From the NCBI RefSeq assembly GCF_010020825.1, contig NZ_JAACJE010000001.1, positions 3,472,001 to 3,536,000 on the forward strand: DNA of 64,000 bases, given 5' to 3'. Numbering within the stretch: the stretch's first letter is position 1; every line of letters starts with the position of its first letter. The notes beneath the pieces are model-generated. The model was not told where the DNA came from, did no database searches, and saw only the letters and a program-made list of their open reading frames with translations. The position numbers were made by a program, and so were the translations under genes. This document shows positions 43,470 through 53,198 of the stretch, piece after piece. The stretch comes from Acidovorax sp. 210-6 (lineage in GTDB: Bacteria; Pseudomonadota; Gammaproteobacteria; Burkholderiales; Burkholderiaceae_C).

Positions 43470-44612
43470 ATGCTGAAGATGTTTCAACGAGCCGTCGTGA
43501 AGAAAAGCGAACGCGCCCTGCTGCTGCGTAACGGCAGCTTTGATCGCGTGCTGCACAGCGGTACCTACTGGCTCTTTGCGGGCACTGACGAGCTGCGCGT
43601 GGAGACCTTCGCCCTCGAACAACCCGCCTTCACCCACGGCCTGGCCGAGTACCTTATGGCGCAGGAGCCTGCCGTGGTGGCAGCCGAGTTTGTGCAGGTG
43701 AACCTGTCGGAAACCGAAGTGGGCCTGCGCAGCGAAAACGGTGTGCTGGTCGAGATCCTGCCGCCCGGCACCCGCCGCCTGTATTGGAAAGGCCTGGTAG
43801 AGGTGAGCGTACAGGTGGTGGACCTGCAAGCCGGCGCAGAACTGCCCGCCGACCTGGTGGCGCGTTTGACGCAAGCCCAGCTGCGCCAGCGCGCGGTGAC
43901 GGGCCTGACCGGCGTACTGCAGGTGCAGGTGCCCGAAGGCCAGTGCGCGCTACTGACGGTGGACGGCAAGGTGGAGCGCCTGCTGACCGCTGGCACCTAC
44001 GCGTTCTGGAAGTACGGCCGCACCATCGCCGTGGAGCTGGTGGACCTGCGCCTGCAAGCCGTGGAGGTATCGGGCCAGGACATCATGACCCGCGACAAGG
44101 TGGGCCTGCGCCTGAACCTGTGCGCCACCTACCGCTATGCCGATGTGCTGCGCGCCTTTGCCCAGTTGCAAAAGCCTGCCGATCACCTGTACCGCGAGCT
44201 GCAGTTTGCGCTGCGCGCCGCCGTGGGCACCCGCACGCTCGACGAACTGCTGGAGAACAAGACGGTGATCGACGAGGTGGTGACTGCACACATGGCCGCC
44301 AAGCTGTTGCCCTACGGCATGCAGCTGGAAAGCGTGGGCGTGAAGGACATCGTCCTGCCCGGCGAGATGAAAACCATCCTGACCCAGGTGGTGCAAGCCC
44401 AGAAGCAGGCCGAGGCCAACGTGATCCGCCGCCGCGAGGAAACCGCCGCCACGCGCTCGCTGCTCAACACCGCCAAGGTGATGGAGGACAACCCCGTCGC
44501 CCTGCGCATGAAGGAGCTGGAGACGCTGGAACGCGTGGCCGAGCGGATCGACAAGATCTCGGTGTTTGGCGGCCTGGACCAGGTGCTGAATGGGCTGGTG
44601 AAGATGCGCTGA
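43470..44612 (+). CDS. Slipin-like SPFH (band 7) protein of the RNA-repair operon
   Basis: 380 residues; GAGG upstream of ATG 43470. The SPFH domain (VEVSGQDIMTRDKVGLRLNL, ALRAAVGTRTLDELLENKTV, YGMQLESVGVKDIVLPGEMK) is followed by a Glu/Arg-rich coiled coil (KQAEANVIRRREETAATRSL). Unlike typical slipins there is no N-terminal membrane anchor. The N-terminal half instead has three similar units ending in G-T-[YR]-x-x-[WY]: about residues 13-36 (HSGTYWLF), 78-108 (PPGTRRLYW) and 154-183 (TAGTYAFW). SPFH proteins are recurrent neighbours of RtcB; the role, perhaps a scaffold for the RNA or the ligase, is unknown. Confidence 0.88.
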   Translation: MLKMFQRAVVKKSERALLLRNGSFDRVLHSGTYWLFAGTDELRVETFALEQPAFTHGLAEYLMAQEPAVVAAEFVQVNLSETEVGLRSENGVLVEILPPGTRRLYWKGLVEVSVQVVDLQAGAELPADLVARLTQAQLRQRAVTGLTGVLQVQVPEGQCALLTVDGKVERLLTAGTYAFWKYGRTIAVELVDLRLQAVEVSGQDIMTRDKVGLRLNLCATYRYADVLRAFAQLQKPADHLYRELQFALRAAVGTRTLDELLENKTVIDEVVTAHMAAKLLPYGMQLESVGVKDIVLPGEMKTILTQVVQAQKQAEANVIRRREETAATRSLLNTAKVMEDNPVALRMKELETLERVAERIDKISVFGGLDQVLNGLVKMR

Positions 44613-44675
44613 AGCCCATGGCACAGTGCCAGGATCATGCAGACAAGATAAGAACAAGCAAGACGAAAGAACACC

Positions 44676-45896
44676 ATGAACAACTACGAACAATACGAAG
44701 TCCCGAACGGCGTCCCCGTGAAGATGTGGACCAACGGCGTGCCTGTGGAGGAAGACGCCAAGAACCAGCTGCGCAACATTGCCCGCCTGCCCATCGTCTT
44801 CAAGCATGTGGCGGTGATGCCCGATGTGCACTTGGGGATTGGCGCCACCATCGGCTCGGTGGTGCCCACGCTCAAGGCCATCATCCCCGCCGCAGTGGGC
44901 GTGGACCTGGGGTGCGGAATGATGGCGTGCAAGACCACGCTCACGGCCAGCGACCTGCCTGACAACCTGTCCGGCGTGCGCGCCGCCATCGAGCGCGCCG
45001 TGCCCGTGGGAATGACCCCCAAGCGCTTCGGCCGTGACAAGGGAAGCTGGGATACGCCGCCTGCAGAAACCGACCGCGCCTGGGCCGCGCTGGTGGATGA
45101 GTTCGACGAGATTTGCGAAGCGCACCCGCGCATCAAGAACACGAACAACTACAAGCACCTGGGAACGCTGGGAACGGGGAACCACTTCATCGAAATTTGC
45201 CTGGACGAACACCAGTCCGTGTGGGTGATGCTGCACTCCGGCTCACGCGGGGTGGGGAACGCCATCGGCACCCACTTTATCGAGCTGGCCAAGAAGGACG
45301 CTGAGCTGCACCAGCGCAACCTGCCGGACAAGGACCTGGCGTACTTTGAAGAAGGCGCGCAGTACTTTGGCGATTACGTGAAGGCCGTGGGGTGGGCGCA
45401 GAAATTTGCTGCCGCCAACCGCGAGGTGATGATGGGCCGCGTGATTGCCGCGCTGCGCCAGGTCATCACCAAGCCGTTCGAGACCCACGTGGAAGCCGTG
45501 AACTGCCACCACAACTACGTGCAGCGCGAGACGCACTTCGGGCAAGACGTGTTCGTGACCCGAAAGGGCGCGGTGAGTGCCGAGCAGGGCAAGCTGGGAA
45601 TCATCCCGGGGAGCATGGGGGCCAAGAGCTTCATCGTGCGCGGAAAAGGCAACCCCGAGAGCTTCAACAGCTGCAGCCACGGCGCAGGGCGAACCATGAG
45701 CCGCACCAAGGCCAAGAAACTGTTCACCGTGGAAGACCAGATCAAGGCGACCGAAGGCGTGGAATGCCGAAAGGACGCCGACGTGATCGATGAGATCCCG
45801 ATGGCGTACAAGGACATCGATGCGGTGATGACGGCGCAGGAAGACCTGGTGGAGGTGGTGTACACGCTCAAGCAGGTGGTGTGTGTGAAGGGGTGA
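44676..45896 (+). CDS. rtcB: RtcB, GTP-dependent RNA 3'-phosphate/5'-OH ligase
   Basis: Joins 2',3'-cyclic or 3'-phosphate RNA ends to 5'-OH ends, healing cleaved tRNA and rRNA. 406 residues with every catalytic motif: PDVHLGIGATIGSV, VGVDLGCGMMAC (metal Cys), TLGTGNHFIE, LHSGSRGVGN, NCHHNYVQRE (metal His), VTRKGAVSAE, GSMGAKSF, and SCSHGAGRTMSR containing the His that is guanylylated. Intact, so the ligase should be functional. It follows the slipin gene by 63 nt and precedes the split Abi-like gene by 6 nt. Confidence 0.97.
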   Translation: MNNYEQYEVPNGVPVKMWTNGVPVEEDAKNQLRNIARLPIVFKHVAVMPDVHLGIGATIGSVVPTLKAIIPAAVGVDLGCGMMACKTTLTASDLPDNLSGVRAAIERAVPVGMTPKRFGRDKGSWDTPPAETDRAWAALVDEFDEICEAHPRIKNTNNYKHLGTLGTGNHFIEICLDEHQSVWVMLHSGSRGVGNAIGTHFIELAKKDAELHQRNLPDKDLAYFEEGAQYFGDYVKAVGWAQKFAAANREVMMGRVIAALRQVITKPFETHVEAVNCHHNYVQRETHFGQDVFVTRKGAVSAEQGKLGIIPGSMGAKSFIVRGKGNPESFNSCSHGAGRTMSRTKAKKLFTVEDQIKATEGVECRKDADVIDEIPMAYKDIDAVMTAQEDLVEVVYTLKQVVCVKG

Positions 45897-46233
45897 CCAA
45901 ACATGAACGTCTACAAAGAGCAGGTAGAAACGCTCCAGAACCTGATGGTTGCACGAGCAACCGGCAACGACGAAAACGACGCCGACTATGTGAGGCTACG
46001 ACAGGTCGTTTTGTCGGAGAAGCGATTTGACTCCCTGGTTCCAGGCTTCGTGAGAACCTGCCGAAGCCTGCCTCAGTTTTGGCAATTTATAAAAAGCAAG
46101 TACGCCACGTATGCCGAGCGAAGAGAGTACATATGGAGTGAGTTTCGCCCCCTTTTGGACTTGATTGAATCTGACCAGAACCATGAACCGCCCCGGGTTT
46201 TGAGGAGGCTCCAACACTTGAGAAGATGGAGCT

Positions 46234-46557
46234 ATGAACAAGTCACCGAAGTTCTCCCCGGAAGTGCGCGAGCGCGCCGTGCGCATGGTGCAGGAGCACC
46301 GAGCCGACTACCCGTCGCTGTGGGCAGCGATTGAATCGATTGCCCCCAAGATTGGCTGCGTGCCACAGACCTTGAACGACTGGGTCAAGAAGGCCGAGGT
46401 CGACAGCGGCCAGCGCCCCGGCACCACCACCTCGGATGCGCAGCGCATCAAGGAACTGGAGCGTGAGGTCAAAGAATTGCGCCGGGCCAACGACATCCTG
46501 AAGACGGCCAGCGCGTTTTTCGCGCAGGCGGAGCTCGACCGCCGACTCAAGTCGTGA
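46234..46557 (+). CDS. IS3-family OrfA (HTH protein)
   Basis: 107 residues: a helix-turn-helix ([34 protein letters not shown]) followed by a leucine-zipper segment ([20 protein letters not shown]) and the usual end [13 protein letters not shown]. It binds the IS ends and dimerises. Its 3' end overlaps orfB in the -1 frame; the T-rich stretch at FF (around 46517-46522) is a plausible site for the -1 frameshift that makes the OrfAB transposase. Confidence 0.95.
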   Translation: MNKSPKFSPEVRERAVRMVQEHRADYPSLWAAIESIAPKIGCVPQTLNDWVKKAEVDSGQRPGTTTSDAQRIKELEREVKELRRANDILKTASAFFAQAELDRRLKS

Positions 46558-47468
46558 AGGCCTACATCGACCGCCACCGTGATGACTACGGGGTCGAGCC
46601 CATCTGCCGGGCGCTGCAGATGGCCCCGTCGTGTTACTGGCGCCACGCAGCCCGGCAACGCAACGCGCAACTGCGCAGTGCACGCGCCCAGCGTGACGAG
46701 GGTTTGAAGGCCGACATTCAGCGCGTGTGGCACGCCAACTGGCAGGTCTACGGAGCCGACAAGGTCTGGCTGCAGATGAACCGCGAGGGCATCGTGGTGG
46801 CGCGCTGCACGGTCGAGCGTCTGATGCGTGCCATGGGCTTGCAAGGGGCACGCCGTGGCAGGGCGGTGCGCACCACCACGCCGGATACCTCGGCCCCGTG
46901 CCCGCTGGACCACGTCAACCGGCACTTCCATGCCAGCCGTCCCAACGAGCTATGGGTGTCGGACTTCACCTATGTCTCCACCTGGCAAGGCTGGTTGTAT
47001 GTGGCCTTTGTGGTGGATGTGTACGCTCGGCGCATCGTGGGCTGGCGCGTCAGTCGCAGCATGCAGACGGACTTCGTGCTCGATGCCCTGGAGCAGGCTC
47101 TGTACGAACGCCAGCCAGCGGCCCATGTCTTGACGCACCATTCCGACAGGGGCAGTCAGTACGTCAGCATCCGCTACACCGAACGCTTGGACCAGGCGGG
47201 CATACAACCTTCGGTGGGCAGCAGGGGAGACAGCTATGACAACGCGCTGGCCGAGACCATCAACGGTCTGTACAAGGCCGAGTTGATTCACCGCCGGGGA
47301 CCTTGGAAGACCAGGGAATCCGTGGAACTGGCCACCCTGCAATGGGTGCACTGGTTCAACCACGTCCGACTGCTCACGCCGATTGGGGGCATCCCTCCGG
47401 CAGAAGCTGAGGCAAACTACTGGAGGCAACTCGCCGCCAGCGACACCTCGACAAAGGTGTCAACTTAA
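46554..47468 (+). CDS. IS3-family OrfB (DDE transposase, rve domain)
   Basis: 304 residues from GTG 46554, though OrfAB made by frameshifting is the likely active form. N-terminal HTH_21-like region ([20 protein letters not shown]), then the retroviral-integrase-type core with Asp in [12 protein letters not shown], Asp in [12 protein letters not shown] and Glu in [14 protein letters not shown] (DD35E). C-terminal [20 protein letters not shown] is typical. Confidence 0.95.
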   Translation: MKAYIDRHRDDYGVEPICRALQMAPSCYWRHAARQRNAQLRSARAQRDEGLKADIQRVWHANWQVYGADKVWLQMNREGIVVARCTVERLMRAMGLQGARRGRAVRTTTPDTSAPCPLDHVNRHFHASRPNELWVSDFTYVSTWQGWLYVAFVVDVYARRIVGWRVSRSMQTDFVLDALEQALYERQPAAHVLTHHSDRGSQYVSIRYTERLDQAGIQPSVGSRGDSYDNALAETINGLYKAELIHRRGPWKTRESVELATLQWVHWFNHVRLLTPIGGIPPAEAEANYWRQLAASDTSTKVST

Positions 47469-48013
47469 ACCAACCGGCCTCCTCGATACCCGGGGCGGTT
47501 CACCATCCCGCTGATTCATTGGTCTCTGGGGCCGTGAAAAAAATGAACTCGGCGTATGCCCAAGCCGTATGGTCAAAAGCCCTTGATCGGAGGGCAGCAG
47601 ATCCAGAGGGTGCAATTACTGTAGCTCGGACACTTCTTGAGTCGGTGTGCAAGCAAATTCTTGATGACTGCAACGTTGCACATGACGACAACCCCGACAT
47701 GAACAAGCTGTATCGACTCACAGCAGAGGAGTTGCGAATAGCTCCGTCCCAACACACCGAACAAGTTTTCAAACAAATATTGGGAGGTTGCACGGCAGTC
47801 GTTGAGGGCCTAGCAGCGCTTCGAAATCGCTTGGGCGATGCCCATGGAAAGGGGAAGGTAGGCGTTCGACCTGCTGCGAGGCATGCAGAACTGGCAGTCA
47901 ATCTCTCAGGCGCGTTAGCCATCTACTTACTTGCTACGCATGAGGCTCGCAAGGATGTACCGACCTAACGTGATCGGTGTCAAACCAACCTTGATGAGAA
48001 CAAAAAATATTGA

Positions 48014-49068
48014 ATGAAGGTGCACTCACTAAACCTCGACGGCTCCACCGGCGAAGGCGGCGGCCAGATTCTGCGCACGGGCCTCGCCCTGTCCATGGTC
48101 ACCGGTCGGCCGCTGCACATCACGCGCATTCGCGCCGGGCGGCCCAAGCCGGGCCTCATGCGCCAGCACCTGGCCTGCGTGCAGGCGGCCGTGGCCGTGT
48201 GCGGTGGGCGGGCTGAGGGGGCGGAGCTGAATTCGCAAACACTGCTGTTCACGCCCGGCGAAGTGCGATCGGGCGACTACCGTTTTCAGATCGCCACCGC
48301 AGGCAGTTGCCTGCTGGTGCTGCAAACCGTGTTGCCCGCGCTGATGCTGGCCGAAGCCCCCAGCAAGGTCGAATTGATGGGCGGCACGCACAACCCGATG
48401 GCGCCGCCGTTTGATTTTCTGGAGCGCGCCTTTGCCCCGTTGGTGCGGCGGCTGGGCGTGGGGCTGGAGCTGGATCTCAAACGCCGTGGCTTCTTTCCTG
48501 CGGGCGGTGGCGAGCTGGTGGCGCACATCGCGCCCGACCCGCAGGCGCTGGCTCCGGTGGATGTGCAGGAGCGCGGACCGCTGCTCAACGCCTGGGGCGA
48601 AGCGCTGGCGCCCGGCCTGGCACGCAGTATCGCGCCGCGTGAACTGGAGACGCTGGGCCAGCGCATGGGCTGGACGTTTGAGGCAGGCCAGCTGCGCCAG
48701 CCACCCACGCGCCAGAACGAAGGTCCAGGCAACGCGCTGCTGGCAACGCTGGAGCATGCCCATGTCACCGAAGTCTTTGCCAGCTGGGCGAACGCAGCCT
48801 GTCGGCCGAGCAAGTGGCCAAGCGCCTGGCGAATGAAATCCGTACCTACCAACGCAGCCACGGCGCGTTGGGCCCGCACCTGGCCGACCAATGGATGCTG
48901 CCCCTTGCGCTGGCCGTGTGGCGCAGTGGCCGGGCCGCCAGCTACACCTGCACCGAGGTCACGCTGCACACAGCCACCAATGCGCAGACCATTGCACTGG
49001 GTTTGCCCCTGCAGGTGCGGATCATCCCGGTGGAACGGGCGATGCGGGTAGAGATTGCCCCAGCGTAG
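48014..49068 (+). pseudogene. rtcA: RtcA, RNA 3'-terminal phosphate cyclase, frameshifted
   Basis: Makes 2',3'-cyclic phosphate RNA ends. From ATG 48014 the frame matches RtcA (DGSTGEGGGQILRTGLALSM, TAGSCLLVLQTVLPALM, GGTHNPMAPPFDFLERAF, RGFFPAGGGEL) to VTEVFAS at about 48784. From there the -1 frame carries the rest: LGERSLSAEQVAKRLANEIR, GALGPHLADQWMLPLALAV, ending at 49068. One base is missing near 48782-48784. In the unshifted frame translation runs on as unrelated sequence to 49051, so the C-terminal quarter with the conserved HLADQ segment is lost. No slippery sequence is seen, so this is a mutation or a sequencing error. Confidence 0.88.
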
Positions 49069-49191
49069 CCTTGCCACGCCCTGGCATCGGCCTGCACTCC
49101 TGACGCACAGGCATATCCATATCGCCATGGCGGTAGAACACCTGGTTCAAAATGCAGGCCACACCCCTTGTCGCATTTCACAGGAGACGCC

Positions 49192-50109
49192 ATGAAAGTT
49201 GAAAACGTTCTGCAAACCATTGGCAACACGCCGCACATCCGCATCAACCGCCTGTTTGGGGCGGGGGCCAATGTGTGGGTCAAGTCCGAGCGCGGCAACC
49301 CCGGTGGCTCGATCAAGGACCGCATCGCGCTGGCCATGATTGAAGACGCCGAGAAATCGGGCGCGCTGCAGCCCGGCGGCACCATCATCGAGCCCACCAG
49401 CGGCAACACTGGCGTGGGCCTGGCCATGGTGGCGGCCGTCAAGGGCTACAAGCTCATCCTCGTGATGCCCGACAGCATGAGCATCGAGCGCCGCCGCCTG
49501 ATGCTGGCCTACGGCGCCAGCTTCGACCTCACGCCGCGCGAGAAGGGCATGAAGGGCGCCATCGCCCGGGCCGAGGAACTCAAGGCCCAAACACCCGGCG
49601 CCTGGATTCCGCAGCAGTTCGAGAACCCGGCCAACGTGGACGTGCACGTGCGCACCACGGCGCAGGAGATCCTGGCGGACTTCCCCGACGGGCTGGACGC
49701 GCTCATCACCGGCGTGGGCACGGGCGGCCACCTCACGGGCACGGCGCGCGTGCTGAAGGCCCGGTTCCCGCAGCTCAAGGTGTTCGCCGTCGAGCCCACG
49801 CTCTCGCCCGTGATCTCGGGCGGCCAGCCCGCGCCCCACCCCATCCAGGGCATTGGCGCGGGCTTCATCCCCAAGAACCTGGACACCGGCCTGCTTGATG
49901 GCGTGATCCAGGTCGATGCCGAAGCGGCACGCGAATTCGCCCGCCGCAGCGCACGCGAAGAAGGCATGCTGGTGGGCATCTCCAGCGGCGCCACGCTGGC
50001 CGCCATCGCCGCCAAACTGCCCGAGCTGCCGGCAGGTGCCCGGGTGCTGGGTTTCAACTACGACACGGGTGAGCGCTACCTGTCGGTGGAAGGCTTCCTG
50101 CCGACCTGA
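49192..50109 (+). CDS. cysK: O-acetylserine sulfhydrylase (cysteine synthase)
   Basis: PLP enzyme that makes L-cysteine from O-acetylserine and sulfide. 305 residues; CAGGAG sets ATG 49192. PLP-lysine in [15 protein letters not shown] (about residue 43), the substrate loop [12 protein letters not shown] and phosphate loop [13 protein letters not shown] are present. The product could also be CysM-like, as the two paralogues are hard to separate by eye. Monocistronic in this window. Confidence 0.9.
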   Translation: MKVENVLQTIGNTPHIRINRLFGAGANVWVKSERGNPGGSIKDRIALAMIEDAEKSGALQPGGTIIEPTSGNTGVGLAMVAAVKGYKLILVMPDSMSIERRRLMLAYGASFDLTPREKGMKGAIARAEELKAQTPGAWIPQQFENPANVDVHVRTTAQEILADFPDGLDALITGVGTGGHLTGTARVLKARFPQLKVFAVEPTLSPVISGGQPAPHPIQGIGAGFIPKNLDTGLLDGVIQVDAEAAREFARRSAREEGMLVGISSGATLAAIAAKLPELPAGARVLGFNYDTGERYLSVEGFLPT

Positions 50110-50212
50110 ACAGGCCCGGAGCGCGGGCGTCCGCGCTCCCAAAATTCCTCCGGTCGGTAAAATTCGCGTCTCTGCATTGCCCTTTGCCCGATCACCACGG
50201 GCCCGCAAGACC

Positions 50213-51946
50213 ATGATCCGTCTCTCTGAAATCCGGCTGCCGCTGGGCGCGCTGCCCACCGATCCCGAAACCCACCCCGAGGCTGCGCTGCGCGCCGCTG
50301 CCGCTCAGGCGCTGGGCATCGCGCCCGCCGGCATCGCCCACGTCCACGTCTTCAAGCGCAGCTTCGACGCGCGCAAGGCCGACCTGCTGGCGGTCTATAT
50401 CGTCGATATCACCCTCACCGAGCCTGCCCAGGATGCCGCGCTGCTGGCACGGCATGCGGGCAATCCCCACATCCAGCCCACCCCCGACATGGCCTGGCGC
50501 CCGGTGGGCCAGGCTCCGGCCGGGCTGCGCGAGCGCCCGGTGGTGGTGGGTTTCGGGCCCTGCGGCATCTTCGCGGCGCTGGTGCTGGCGCAGATGGGCC
50601 TGCGGCCCATCGTGCTGGAGCGCGGCAAGACGGTGCGCGAGCGCACCAAGGACACCTGGGGCCTGTGGCGCAAGCGCGAGCTGAACCCCGAGAGCAATGT
50701 GCAGTTCGGCGAGGGCGGCGCGGGCACTTTCTCCGACGGCAAGCTCTACAGCCAGATCAAGGATCCGCGCCACCTGGGCCGCAAGGTGATGGAGGAGTTC
50801 GTGCAGGCCGGTGCACCGCCCGAGATCCTGTACGTGGCGCACCCGCACATCGGCACCTTCAAGCTCGTGAAGGTGGTCGAGACGCTGCGCGAGCAGATCA
50901 TCGAGTTGGGTGGCGAGGTGCGCTTCCAGCAACGCGTGACCGATGTGCTGATCGAGCAGGGCAGCACCGGTCAACGCCAGCTGCGCGGCCTGCGCGTGCT
51001 GGACCAGGCCACGGGCCAGACCCACGAGCTGGAGGCGCGCCATGTGGTGATGGCGCTGGGCCACAGCGCGCGCGACACCTTTGCCATGCTGCACGAGCGC
51101 GGCGTGCACATGCAGGCCAAGCCGTTCTCGGTGGGCTTTCGCATCGAGCACCCGCAGGGCGTGATCGACCGCGCGCGCTGGGGCCGCCACGCCGGCCACC
51201 CGCTGCTGGGCGCGGCCGACTACAAGCTGGTGCACCACGCCAGCAATGGCCGCACGGCCTACAGCTTCTGCATGTGCCCCGGCGGCACCGTGGTGGCCGC
51301 CACCAGCGAGCCCGGCCGCGTGGTGACCAACGGCATGAGCCAGTATTCGCGCAACGAGCGCAACGCCAACGCGGGCATGGTGGTGGGCATCGATCCGCAG
51401 GACTACCCCACCGACCCCGCCGCGTTCGAGGCCCAGCTCGGCGCCACGCACGGCGTGGAGGCACTCCAGGATGGCCAGTACCACCCGCTGGCGGGCATCG
51501 TGCTGCAGCGCCAGCTCGAAGCCAACGCCTATGTGCTGGGCGGCGGCAACTACAACGCGCCGGGCCAGCTCGTGGGCGATTTTCTGGCGGGCCGCCCCTC
51601 CCAGGCACTGGGCAGCGTGGAGCCCTCATACAAGCCCGGCGTGACGCCCTGCGACCTGCGTGCGGCCCTGCCCGACTACGCCACCGAGGCGCTGCGCGAG
51701 GCCCTGCCGGCCTTCGGCCGCAAGATCAAGGGCTTCGACATGCACGACGCCGTGCTCACCGGCGTGGAGACGCGCACCTCGTCACCGCTCAAGATCGGTC
51801 GGGGCGAGGACTTCCAGAGCCTCAACACCGCCGGCCTGTACCCGGCGGGCGAAGGCGCGAGCTACGCGGGGGGCATCCTCTCAGCCGGTGTGGATGGCAT
51901 CAAGGTGGGCGAGGCCGTGGCGCGCAGCATTCTGACAACCCCCTGA
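50213..51946 (+). CDS. FAD-dependent oxidoreductase (COG2509-like)
   Basis: 577 residues. N-terminal 85 residues form a small domain (RLPLGALPTD, VHVFKRSFDARKADLLAVYI), followed by the dinucleotide fold VVVGFGPCGIFAALVLAQMG and ERGKTVRERTKDTWGLWR. LNPESNVQFGEGGAGTFSDG and a C-terminal FAD contact GLYPAGEGASYAGGILSAG follow. This layout matches uncharacterised COG2509 dehydrogenases; the substrate is unknown. The stop codon TGA (51944-51946) lies within the family B repeat. Confidence 0.85.
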   Translation: MIRLSEIRLPLGALPTDPETHPEAALRAAAAQALGIAPAGIAHVHVFKRSFDARKADLLAVYIVDITLTEPAQDAALLARHAGNPHIQPTPDMAWRPVGQAPAGLRERPVVVGFGPCGIFAALVLAQMGLRPIVLERGKTVRERTKDTWGLWRKRELNPESNVQFGEGGAGTFSDGKLYSQIKDPRHLGRKVMEEFVQAGAPPEILYVAHPHIGTFKLVKVVETLREQIIELGGEVRFQQRVTDVLIEQGSTGQRQLRGLRVLDQATGQTHELEARHVVMALGHSARDTFAMLHERGVHMQAKPFSVGFRIEHPQGVIDRARWGRHAGHPLLGAADYKLVHHASNGRTAYSFCMCPGGTVVAATSEPGRVVTNGMSQYSRNERNANAGMVVGIDPQDYPTDPAAFEAQLGATHGVEALQDGQYHPLAGIVLQRQLEANAYVLGGGNYNAPGQLVGDFLAGRPSQALGSVEPSYKPGVTPCDLRAALPDYATEALREALPAFGRKIKGFDMHDAVLTGVETRTSSPLKIGRGEDFQSLNTAGLYPAGEGASYAGGILSAGVDGIKVGEAVARSILTTP

Positions 51947-52066
51947 GCGGCTGCGCCGCTTCCCCCTTCTCTCGGCTTCGCCGGGAAGGGGGACGCCACC
52001 AGCGCCTGGACTCGGAGCACTGGCGGCCCTTGCGCGGTGGCCGCTGGCCTGGGCCGCGCCAGTAGC
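51935..52066 (+). repeat. Family B repeat (copy 5), overlapping the stop codon of the FAD protein
   Basis: CAACCCCCTGAGCGGCTGCG, shared with copy 4, contains the TGA that ends the upstream gene, so the repeat supplies its last codons. Hairpin CCCCCTTC..GAAGGGGG, ACGCCACCAGCGCCTG, TGGCGGCCCTTGCGCGG, GGCCTGGGCCGCGCCAG follow. Same subtype as copy 2. Confidence 0.87.
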
Positions 52067-52092
52067 ATTCGCTGCAGGAGGTGCGAAGCGCC

Positions 52093-52127
52093 AAGCAAAA
52101 GCGCCAGGGGCCGAAGCCACCTGGCGC
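52093..52127 (-). terminator. Intrinsic terminator of htpX
   Basis: GCGCCAGG (52101-52108) pairs with CCTGGCGC (52120-52127) around GGCCGAAGCCA, itself able to pair. On the minus strand the stem is followed by TTTTGCTT. It lies about 30 nt past the htpX stop. Confidence 0.8.
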
Positions 52128-52158
52128 TTGTTGGGGTATCGGAGCGGCCGGGCCGCCA

Positions 52159-53040
52159 TCAACCCTGGTTCTGCATGTTCTGCAAGGCCGCAATGCGCTC
52201 TTCGATGGGCGGGTGGGTGCTGAACAGTTTGCCAATGCCCCCGGCAATACCCATGGCAGCCATGCTCTTGGGCAGCTCCTGCGTGTGCACGCCACCCAGG
52301 CGGGCCAGGGCATTGATCATGGGTTGGCGGCGGCCCATGAGCTGGGCGGCACCGGCGTCGGCACGGAATTCGCGCTGGCGCGAGAACCAGGCCACGATGA
52401 TGGCTGCCAGGAAACCAAGCACGATGTCCAGCACGATGGTCGTGACCATGTAGCCGATGCCGGGGCCGGAGCTGTTCTCGTCGTTCTTGCGCAGAAAGCT
52501 GTCCACGGCATAGCCAATCACGCGCGAGAGGAACACCACGAAGGTGTTCATCACACCCTGGATCAGCGTCATGGTGACCATGTCGCCGTTGGCGATGTGC
52601 GCTACCTCGTGGCCGATGACGGCCTCGACCTCCTCGTGCGTCATGTTCTGCAGCAGGCCGGTGGACACCGCCACCAGGGCCGAGTTCTTGAACGCACCGG
52701 TGGCAAAGGCGTTGGGGTCGCCCTCGAAGATGCCGACCTCGGGCATGCCGATGCCTGCCTTGTCGGCAAACTTGCGCACGGTCTCGACGATCCAGGCCTC
52801 ATCGGCAGAGCGCGTGCCGTCAATGATCTGCACCCCGGCGCTCCACTTGGCCATGGGCTTGCTCATGAGCAGCGAGATGATGGCGCCGCCAAAACCCATG
52901 ATGAAGGCGAAACCCAGCAGCGCGCCAAGGTTCAGCCCGTTGGCGGTGAGATAGCGGTTCACGCCGAGCAGGCTGGCCACGATGCCAAGCACGGCCACCA
53001 CGGCGATGTTGGTCAGCAGGAACAGGATGATGCGTTTCAT
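52159..53040 (-). CDS. htpX: HtpX, inner-membrane M48 metalloprotease
   Basis: Membrane quality-control protease. 293 residues, the usual length. Two N-terminal membrane segments (about 4-22, 33-53), zinc motif HEVAH in [15 protein letters not shown], two further hydrophobic segments (about 158-180, 193-215), the distal Glu in [15 protein letters not shown] and the end [15 protein letters not shown]. Single gene with its own terminator. Confidence 0.96.
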   Translation of the reverse strand: MKRIILFLLTNIAVVAVLGIVASLLGVNRYLTANGLNLGALLGFAFIMGFGGAIISLLMSKPMAKWSAGVQIIDGTRSADEAWIVETVRKFADKAGIGMPEVGIFEGDPNAFATGAFKNSALVAVSTGLLQNMTHEEVEAVIGHEVAHIANGDMVTMTLIQGVMNTFVVFLSRVIGYAVDSFLRKNDENSSGPGIGYMVTTIVLDIVLGFLAAIIVAWFSRQREFRADAGAAQLMGRRQPMINALARLGGVHTQELPKSMAAMGIAGGIGKLFSTHPPIEERIAALQNMQNQG

Positions 53041-53198
53041 GGTGCTCCACAAAAAAGTGGTCGGTTGTCGGAACTGGATGGATCACATGGGGGTGGCCCG
53101 GCAATCCTTCAAGCCGCGCCGGACAAAGCCCGGAGCGCGGTTTACTAGAGACCCATCATAAAAGGAAAGGTTCGCCCAGGCAGGCCTGAGGATTTCAG

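Larger units (their letters stand above)
46184..47502 (+). mobile_element. IS3-family insertion sequence, 1319 bp, intact
   Basis: Terminal inverted repeats TGAACCGCCCCGGGT (then GAGGAGGC after three bases) at 46184 and, inverted, at 47502: 24 of the first 26 bases match. A 3-bp target duplication CCA flanks it (46181-46183 and 47503-47505). Two overlapping frames, orfA and orfB, are both complete, so the element may be active and recently inserted. It interrupts an Abi-like gene between rtcB and rtcA. Confidence 0.95.
45903..47968 (+). pseudogene. Abortive-infection-like (Abi_C) gene split by an IS3-family element
   Basis: Removing the IS and one CCA target copy rejoins 45903-46183 with 47506-47968 in one frame: 247 residues with no other break. 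The N-terminal half begins MNVYKEQVETLQNLMV and contains GFVRTCRSLPQFWQFIK; the C-terminal half (AVWSKALDRRAADPEGAI, ARTLLESVCKQILDD, ALRNRLGDAHGKGK) matches the C-terminal domain of abortive-infection family proteins, whose [GS]-x-x-HGKG motif is recognisable. It sits 6 nt after rtcB and so belongs to the RNA-repair operon. As it stands the first fragment runs into the IS for 143 codons. Confidence 0.85.

Noticed and set aside
48775-48795. Programmed frameshifting in rtcA
   Set aside because: No slippery heptamer and no downstream stem-loop at the switch point; a one-base loss is simpler.
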